Origin: Mariniphaga sp041687215
GTDB lineage: Bacteria > Bacteroidota > Bacteroidia > Bacteroidales > Prolixibacteraceae
Reading direction: 5' to 3'
Assembly: GCF_041687215.1 (NCBI RefSeq)
Contig: NZ_JAWLCI010000011.1
Span: 28,610 to 92,609 of the forward strand
DNA: 64,000 bases
Of this stretch, positions 59,930 to 64,000 are shown one piece after another (positions within the stretch are counted from its first letter, which is position 1; every line of letters starts with the position of its first letter). The translations under genes and the position numbers were made by a program. Below the pieces are notes generated by a model. It was not told where the DNA came from, did no database searches, and was given only the letters and a program-made list of their open reading frames with translations.

Positions 59930-61572
59930 TGTTTCAGGTTTTTAAGCTGTAATTTTGCTTCTTCCAATGCCAGTTCAAAGGTTCCGAATATTGAATCTCC
60001 GCCAATCAACGTATAAACGCTTGCTTTTTTCAAATCAGTATTCACATTTTCGTTCACTCCCGATAACACAACTTTTATATCCGAGTTAATTAAAATTTTC
60101 AATGCTTCCTTCAGGTTGTGCAAACCTGTTGAATCTACAAACGGTACATGCCGCATGCGAATGATAATGATTTGGCTTTTTAATCCGGTGGACTTCAGCA
60201 CCTCGCAGTATTGTTTGGCGGACGCAAAAAACAGTGGTCCGCTGATTTCGTAAATTCCTATTCCTTTTGGTAATTTTGAATAATCTTCAATGATATCTGT
60301 ATCGACCACCTGCGGAATAGATTTTCCCATATCGGCCATTCTTTTCATAAAAAGCAAAGCAGATAGCACCACACCAATTTCAATGGCTACGGTTAAATCC
60401 ACCAAAACGGTTAAAAAGAAGGTGGAAAGCAGTACAACAACATCGAAAAATGAACCTTTTAAAATAGAGCGAAACGACCGCCATTCACTCATATTGTATG
60501 CCACCACAATTAAAATTCCGGCCAGACTTGCCATGGGAATCAGTTTTACCCATTTGCCGAAAAACAACATAATGAGGAGCAAGGTTATGGCATGTAAAAT
60601 TCCGGCAACCGGAGTTCTTCCGCCATTTTTTACATTGGTAGCTGTGCGGGCAATAGCTCCTGTGGCAGGTATTCCGCCAAAAAACGGCGTTACAATATTT
60701 GCAATTCCCTGAGCAACAAGTTCAGTATTTGAACGATGCCGCCCGCCAATCATTCCATCGGCCACTACAGCCGAAAGTAGTGACTCAATGGCACCAAGCA
60801 GTGCAATGGTGAGCGCAGGTTGAATGTAATTTCCCAATTCAGAAAAATTTACTGTTGGCCAACTCATTTTGAAGGAGTTGGGAATTTCTCCGAAAAATGA
60901 TTCAATGGTAAGAACAGGCAGTTTGAAAATCTGAACCAGCAAGGTGCCGATAACAATGGCAATAAGCGATCCCGGAATTTTACCGGTGAATTTTTTCGAA
61001 AAAACAACCAAAAAAATGGTAAAAATTGTAAGTCCGGCAGCAAAAAAATTAACTGTTTCAAAATGGTTGAAATATGTTGTCCATTTAGCCAGAAATCCGG
61101 ATGGTACATTTTGAATATTTAACCCAAACGCATCGCGAATTTGTGTGGAGAAAATAACCAGTGCAATACCGCTGGTGAAGCCAACAATCAATGGGTGTGG
61201 AAAATATTTTAAAAGCGCTCCCAGCTTCAGCAATCCAAAAATAACCAGGAAAATTCCCGCCAGAATGGTTGAAATCAACAGTCCATCAAACCCATATTCC
61301 GAAAGAATACTGTAAACGATAACAATAAATGCTCCGGTTGGTCCGCCAATCTGTACCCGGCTCCCACCCAGAAAGGATATGATAAAACCGGCAACTACAG
61401 CCGTTATTAACCCTTTTTCAGGTGAAACCCCCGATGCCACTGCAAATGCAATGGCCAGCGGAAGAGCTACAATACCAACCACAATACCGGCCATCAAGTC
61501 TGACGAGAACCTGCGGGAAGAATAACCTTCCTTCAACACAGAAAACAATTTGGGTTTAAATATGGAATCCAC
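59926..61572 (-). CDS. SulP/SLC26 anion transporter with STAS domain
   Basis: A 548-residue inner-membrane transporter. The membrane part has the SLC26 signature region LMAGIVVGIVALPLAIAFAV, GGSRVQIGGPTGAFIVIVYS, GIPATGAIARTATNVKNGGR and MASLAGILIVVAYNM; residues ~435-548 are a STAS domain (GIGIYEISGPLFFASAKQYC, IRMRHVPFVDSTGLHNL). Substrates in the family include sulfate, bicarbonate and C4-dicarboxylates; none can be assigned. The start is a GTG at 61572, because no ATG occurs in a usable position. Monocistronic. Confidence 0.9.
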   Translation of the reverse strand: MDSIFKPKLFSVLKEGYSSRRFSSDLMAGIVVGIVALPLAIAFAVASGVSPEKGLITAVVAGFIISFLGGSRVQIGGPTGAFIVIVYSILSEYGFDGLLISTILAGIFLVIFGLLKLGALLKYFPHPLIVGFTSGIALVIFSTQIRDAFGLNIQNVPSGFLAKWTTYFNHFETVNFFAAGLTIFTIFLVVFSKKFTGKIPGSLIAIVIGTLLVQIFKLPVLTIESFFGEIPNSFKMSWPTVNFSELGNYIQPALTIALLGAIESLLSAVVADGMIGGRHRSNTELVAQGIANIVTPFFGGIPATGAIARTATNVKNGGRTPVAGILHAITLLLIMLFFGKWVKLIPMASLAGILIVVAYNMSEWRSFRSILKGSFFDVVVLLSTFFLTVLVDLTVAIEIGVVLSALLFMKRMADMGKSIPQVVDTDIIEDYSKLPKGIGIYEISGPLFFASAKQYCEVLKSTGLKSQIIIIRMRHVPFVDSTGLHNLKEALKILINSDIKVVLSGVNENVNTDLKKASVYTLIGGDSIFGTFELALEEAKLQLKNLKH

Positions 61573-61950
61573 CTTGTATGTATTAAAAAATTCCGCGAAT
61601 TTAATGGGTAATTCCTTGCTGTTGTTTTTTAAGTGGAAAATTATTGTTCAGATGTACATTTAATTTAACAAATGATATTATTTAGCTTAAATTCAATGGA
61701 ATATATCATATTGGATAAAAAGTGTGCATGTCAAAAAAGTCCTTCTACTGTTGTTTTAAAAATTAAAAACTGAATGTTTTTCTGCCAGTCAATGTTTTTT
61801 AATGAGATTTTTTAAATTTACACTATCCTTGTGATGAAATGACTATGAATAAAACTTATTCACAAACAAGCATGATTTTCTGCCAACTGGCAGATGGAAG
61901 TTCTCCGGATAGTCATCGGGATTACTGTTTATAACAAAAATTATATACGC
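61573..61950. other. Spacer between the SulP and NTF2-like genes
   Basis: 378 bases without a supported gene. It holds a near-match -7 box TATCCTTG (61824-61831), a 31-codon reading frame of low credibility from 61839, and a small perfect hairpin (TCTGCCA, 2-base loop, TGGCAGA) at 61879-61894. The remaining sequence is very AT-rich. Confidence 0.55.
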
Positions 61951-62430
61951 ATGAAAATCAAAAAGAAATTCTTGACGAAAAAAAAGATTCGGGAATCTCA
62001 GAGAGCATGGGGAGATGGAATTATTGCCATAGGGCAGGCCTATATTGCCAGGAAAGATTATAAGGCTCTTGCAACAGAATTTATCCAAAAACATTATGGA
62101 TACCAGGAAGGAATCGTTTTGTTTAAACCAACGCTTGCATCTGTGGAGCAATTTCGGGAAACGTTTGAAAAAGCGTTGTCTTATTTTGTTTCAGGAAATC
62201 CTAACCATCCGGAAGATCAGGGTTTTGCAATTAAACCATGGGTAAGTGTGAAATTTGAAAATGCAGGAATTATTATTATAAAAAACCATGCCGTTGCTAT
62301 GGGCAATTACTTTTTTACCGATACCGAAGGAAATGTTGTAAAAGTGGAATATACTTTCGGCTACTTCGTTGCACCAAACGGCTATATCAAAATTAATCTT
62401 CACCATTCATCATTGCCATATTCAAATTAA
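61951..62430 (+). CDS. NTF2/SnoaL-like protein of unknown function
   Basis: A 159-residue protein whose fold looks NTF2-like: helices RAWGDGIIAIGQAYIARKDY and ALATEFIQKHYGYQ, the loop EGIVLFKPTLASVEQFR, a SGNPNHPEDQGFAIKPWVSV strand region and GNYFFTDTEGNVVKVEYTFG strands. I recall homologues in marine bacteria that are labelled phosphoribosyl-AMP cyclohydrolase, but nothing of HisI is visible and the label is likely wrong. An ATG at 61894 would add 19 residues; the ATG at 61951 starts the conserved part. It is followed 11 bases after its stop by the RraA-family gene, so the two are probably co-transcribed. Confidence 0.7.
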   Translation: MKIKKKFLTKKKIRESQRAWGDGIIAIGQAYIARKDYKALATEFIQKHYGYQEGIVLFKPTLASVEQFRETFEKALSYFVSGNPNHPEDQGFAIKPWVSVKFENAGIIIIKNHAVAMGNYFFTDTEGNVVKVEYTFGYFVAPNGYIKINLHHSSLPYSN

Positions 62431-62441
62431 TTTCAAAATTA

Positions 62442-63275
62442 ATGAACATGAAAACGTATTCTATTTTTTTATTTTTTGCTTTGGTTTTTGCAGGTTTTTC
62501 TGCAAGGAGTCAAACTCCCGAAGAAATTGCAAAGGGTATTAATTTGATTGAAACCCAAACTTATTCAGCCGAAGAAAATGCAGAACTCCTGAAATTTTAT
62601 GAAGGGCTTCGGGTGGCCGATGTTTCGGATGGAATGGACATGGTTGGCTTGCCCAACACAGGCCTTGTAAGTACCGATATTCATCCCGATTGGGTGGATA
62701 CACAGGACATGTCGCATATTATACGTGGCATAGCAGTTACTGCGCGATACGTGCCAACTCAGCGGCCTGCCGGGCCTGAGCCGGATGAAGATTTTGCCGC
62801 CTGGGAAGGGCACTTTTACAGTACCTGGTCAACTGAAGCTTTTGCTCAGGTTATCCGGCCGGGGTCAGTGGTTGTGCTCGACGATGTTGAAGATCGCGAC
62901 ATAGGTTCGATCGGTTCCAATAACATTTTGTATTGGGTTTCGTTGGGTGCAGTTGGCGTGGTAACCGATGCCAGCTCACGCGATACCGACGAAATTGCTC
63001 TGCAGAAAGTACCGCTTTATCTTCGCAAAAAAGGTCGTGGCATTCGCCCCGGACGAAACGAATTGGAATCGGTAAACCGTCCGGTTGACATTGGCGGTGT
63101 ATTGGTTTGCCCGGGCGATGTGGTAGTGGCCGATGGCGACGGTGTAGTGGTTGTCCCCAGAAAAGTTGCCAAAGAAGTTGCACAACATGCACATGGAATT
63201 CTAAAAAAAGATAAAGCCGCCCGCAGGAATTTGTACGAAAAACTTGGAATGCCGATGGATAAAACCGTGAAATAG
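62442..63275 (+). CDS. Exported RraA-family protein
   Basis: A 277-residue member of the RraA/HMG-aldolase superfamily with a signal peptide (MKTYSIFLFFALVFAGFSARS) that ordinary RraA proteins lack. Domain signatures: GLRVADVSDGMDMVGL, a glycine loop GSIGSNNILYWVSLGAVGV, VVTDASSRDTDEI with the Arg-Asp metal/substrate pair, and DIGGVLVCPGDVVVADGDG. RraA-fold enzymes act as 4-hydroxy-4-methyl-2-oxoglutarate/oxaloacetate lyases; RNase E inhibition is a special case in E. coli. An insertion at about residues 85-130 separates it from small RraA proteins. An extracytoplasmic aldolase-like role is inferred. Confidence 0.8.
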   Translation: MNMKTYSIFLFFALVFAGFSARSQTPEEIAKGINLIETQTYSAEENAELLKFYEGLRVADVSDGMDMVGLPNTGLVSTDIHPDWVDTQDMSHIIRGIAVTARYVPTQRPAGPEPDEDFAAWEGHFYSTWSTEAFAQVIRPGSVVVLDDVEDRDIGSIGSNNILYWVSLGAVGVVTDASSRDTDEIALQKVPLYLRKKGRGIRPGRNELESVNRPVDIGGVLVCPGDVVVADGDGVVVVPRKVAKEVAQHAHGILKKDKAARRNLYEKLGMPMDKTVK

Positions 63276-63377
63276 CAGATTTGTTCTGGTATTATCATTC
63301 TTTTGCTTCTTAACAAAGATTCATTTGTTTTAAATAATTTAAGAAATGTACTTTTTAAGGAAAAAAACCTTTGCGGG

Positions 63378-63408
63378 TTTGCCTGAAAAGAAATAAGTAT
63401 TACTTTTG
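63378..63408 (+). promoter_or_regulatory. Promoter of tRNA-Lys
   Basis: TTTG at 63378-63381 and TACTTTTG at 63401-63408 are separated by 19 bases, an exact match to the Bacteroidota -33/-7 promoter. Transcription would begin about 30 bases before the tRNA. Confidence 0.8.
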
Positions 63409-63443
63409 CACCCGCCTTTGACAAACAAAGGAGATATAAGGAT

Positions 63444-63516
63444 GACTCAGTAGCTCAGCTGGTAGAGCACATCCCTTTTAAGGATGGGGTCCTGGGTTCG
63501 AGCCCCAGCTGAGTCA
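63444..63516 (+). tRNA. tRNA-Lys (anticodon UUU)
   Basis: A complete cloverleaf of 73 bases: acceptor stem GACTCAG/CTGAGTC, D arm GCTC...GAGC with GCTGGTA, anticodon stem CATCC/GGATG with loop CTTTTAA (anticodon TTT at 63477-63479), variable loop GGGTC and T arm with GGGTTCGAGCCCC, discriminator A. CCA is not encoded, in line with a cca gene at 13.2 kb. The integrase gene downstream suggests that its 3' end serves as an attachment site. Confidence 0.95.
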
Positions 63517-63540
63517 CTTTTTACGAAAACAAAAGAAATT

Positions 63541-63577
63541 AAAAGCACTTAAAACGTTGATTTTAAGTGCTTTTTTC
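63541..63577 (+). terminator. Terminator after tRNA-Lys
   Basis: A perfect 14-base-pair stem (63541-63554 with 63561-63574) and a 6-base loop, ending in a run of T. It ends the tRNA transcript. Confidence 0.88.
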
Positions 63578-63623
63578 ATTTGGTGAAAATCAAAATTCAC
63601 CATATAAAAGCATAAAAAGAGGG

Positions 63624-63775
63624 ACTAAATCGAGACTATTAAATTTTTAGCAAAAAGATAGTCTCGGTAAACCTTGTAACTCTCTGGTATTCATCATTTA
63701 AATTGATTTGTTTTGGTCTTGTTTGGTGTTGTAAATGGACCCTAAAATAGGTAGTTTTGTGCACTAAAGCGAGAC
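63624..63775. repeat. Recurring CGAGAC motifs before the integrase gene
   Basis: ACTAAATCGAGAC (63624-63636) and ACTAAAGCGAGAC (63763-63775) are direct repeats with one mismatch, and CGAGACTAT (63631-63639) is repeated inverted as ATAGTCTCG (63658-63666). Short repeats of this kind beside a tyrosine recombinase gene may be arm-type binding sites or part of its regulation. Confidence 0.5.
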
Positions 63776-63802
63776 CTGTTTTTTACTTTAACCAGGTTTA
63801 CC

Positions 63803-64000
63803 ATGAGAATTACTGTAAATTTACGTTTGAGAAATTCCCAAAAACGAAAAGATGGAACATGCGCTGTCTATGCCAGATGCACGATGGAAGGCAGCAGGAT
63901 TGAGTTGTCAACAGGTATTTTTATTCCGGATGAAAGTTGGGATCCGGATGGCCAAATGGTGAGGGGTCGAACTGAAAAAATTCGAACCTTAAATTCAAGA
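63803..64000 (+). CDS. Tyrosine recombinase (integrase), N-terminal part
   Basis: Only the first 66 residues are in the window. They form the start of the arm-type DNA-binding domain of Bacteroidota integrases: RITVNLRLRNSQKRKDGTCA, VYARCTMEGSRIELSTGIFI and ESWDPDGQMVRGRTEKIRTL. This pattern (a short beta sheet with a TGIxIxxxxWD-type turn) is typical for conjugative transposon and genomic-island integrases of the phylum. The catalytic domain is beyond the right edge. It points away from tRNA-Lys. Confidence 0.85.
   Translation, partial: MRITVNLRLRNSQKRKDGTCAVYARCTMEGSRIELSTGIFIPDESWDPDGQMVRGRTEKIRTLNSR

Larger units (their letters stand above)
63517..64000 (+). mobile_element. Left end of a putative integrative element at tRNA-Lys
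   Basis: The sequence after the tRNA leads within 290 bases to a tyrosine recombinase gene pointing away from the tRNA, the usual layout of an element integrated in a tRNA gene. The other end and the repeated attachment site would lie beyond the window, so the length and cargo are unknown. The exact left boundary, somewhere between the tRNA 3' end and ~63600, cannot be fixed. Confidence 0.55.

Noticed and set aside
61839..61934. A 31-codon reading frame in the leader of the NTF2-like gene, possible leader peptide.
   Set aside because: No Shine-Dalgarno, no recognisable peptide pattern and no attenuator; frames of this length are expected by chance.
61951..62430. Annotation as phosphoribosyl-AMP cyclohydrolase (HisI).
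   Set aside because: None of the zinc-binding cysteine/histidine motifs of HisI is visible; the pattern fits an NTF2-like fold better.
62442..63275. Reading the RraA-family protein as a regulator of RNase E.
   Set aside because: It carries a signal peptide and cannot reach RNase E in the cytoplasm; most RraA-fold proteins are lyases.

Overview
The window looks like chromosomal DNA of a Bacteroidota bacterium, probably of the Marinilabiliales/Prolixibacteraceae type; the family-level guess is weak, the phylum is well supported. The grounds are type IX secretion (T9SS) genes (porV, porU, gldJ, a Plug protein and a secreted protease with a type A sorting domain), a complete Na+-NQR operon, Bacteroidota-only families (DUF4293, DUF5103, Haem_bd lipoproteins), AT-rich spacers, and many starts preceded by the Bacteroidota -7 box TAnnTTTG rather than a Shine-Dalgarno sequence.

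Layout. 0-1.3 kb (minus): lemA followed by two TPM-domain genes, the last cut by the window edge. 1.4-3.4 kb (plus): urocanate hydratase. 3.4-9.6 kb (minus): porU, then porV-ispF-CoA-binding protein-thioredoxin as a tight run. 9.8-12.6 kb (plus): gldJ and murF. 12.6-25.7 kb: thioredoxin, the CCA-adding enzyme, then a long minus-strand stretch with a secreted EEP-family hydrolase, a beta-helix lipoprotein, an SSS symporter, the muramidase NamZ (DUF1343), an outer-membrane barrel, a DEAD-box helicase, a tocopherol-cyclase-like protein, a patatin and a radical SAM enzyme. 25.8-36.5 kb: a DASS transporter, the nqrABCDEF operon, divergent from it the T9SS Plug gene, then apbE and a small membrane protein. 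36.6-42.9 kb: a small membrane protein with acylphosphatase, an aromatic amino acid decarboxylase and a wza/wzc polysaccharide export pair. 42.9-50.2 kb: a RecB/AddA-like helicase-nuclease, DUF4293, a MurU-like nucleotidyltransferase, a Tat-exported mandelate-racemase-type enzyme, then a stand-alone ThrRS editing domain behind two haem-binding proteins. 50.3-63.3 kb: a T9SS-exported serine protease, a FecCD/BtuCD-type ABC importer, a ThrRS-like/uridine-kinase fusion, a glycosyltransferase, a TlpA-like redoxin, a SulP transporter, an NTF2-like protein and a secreted RraA-family protein. 63.4-64 kb: tRNA-Lys(UUU) and the start of a tyrosine recombinase, probably the left end of an integrative element inserted at the tRNA.

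How the genes work together. The clearest functional link is NqrA-F (Na+ pump) with ApbE, which attaches FMN to the threonines still visible in NqrB and NqrC. PorU/PorV (the attachment complex), GldJ and Plug are parts of one secretion machine whose likely local client is the 726-residue serine protease. A barrel protein, NamZ and a sodium symporter lie in one minus-strand run and could form a route for salvaging muramic acid. Much of the rest is housekeeping.

Limits: all functions come from reading motifs and recalled families; no database search was possible. The most interesting unexplained items are the small single-cysteine membrane protein beside apbE, a two-copy dispersed repeat with nested inverted repeats, the hairpin pair at 20.84-20.93 kb, and the tRNA-Lys/integrase boundary. 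I did not find a complete new defence or biosynthetic system.
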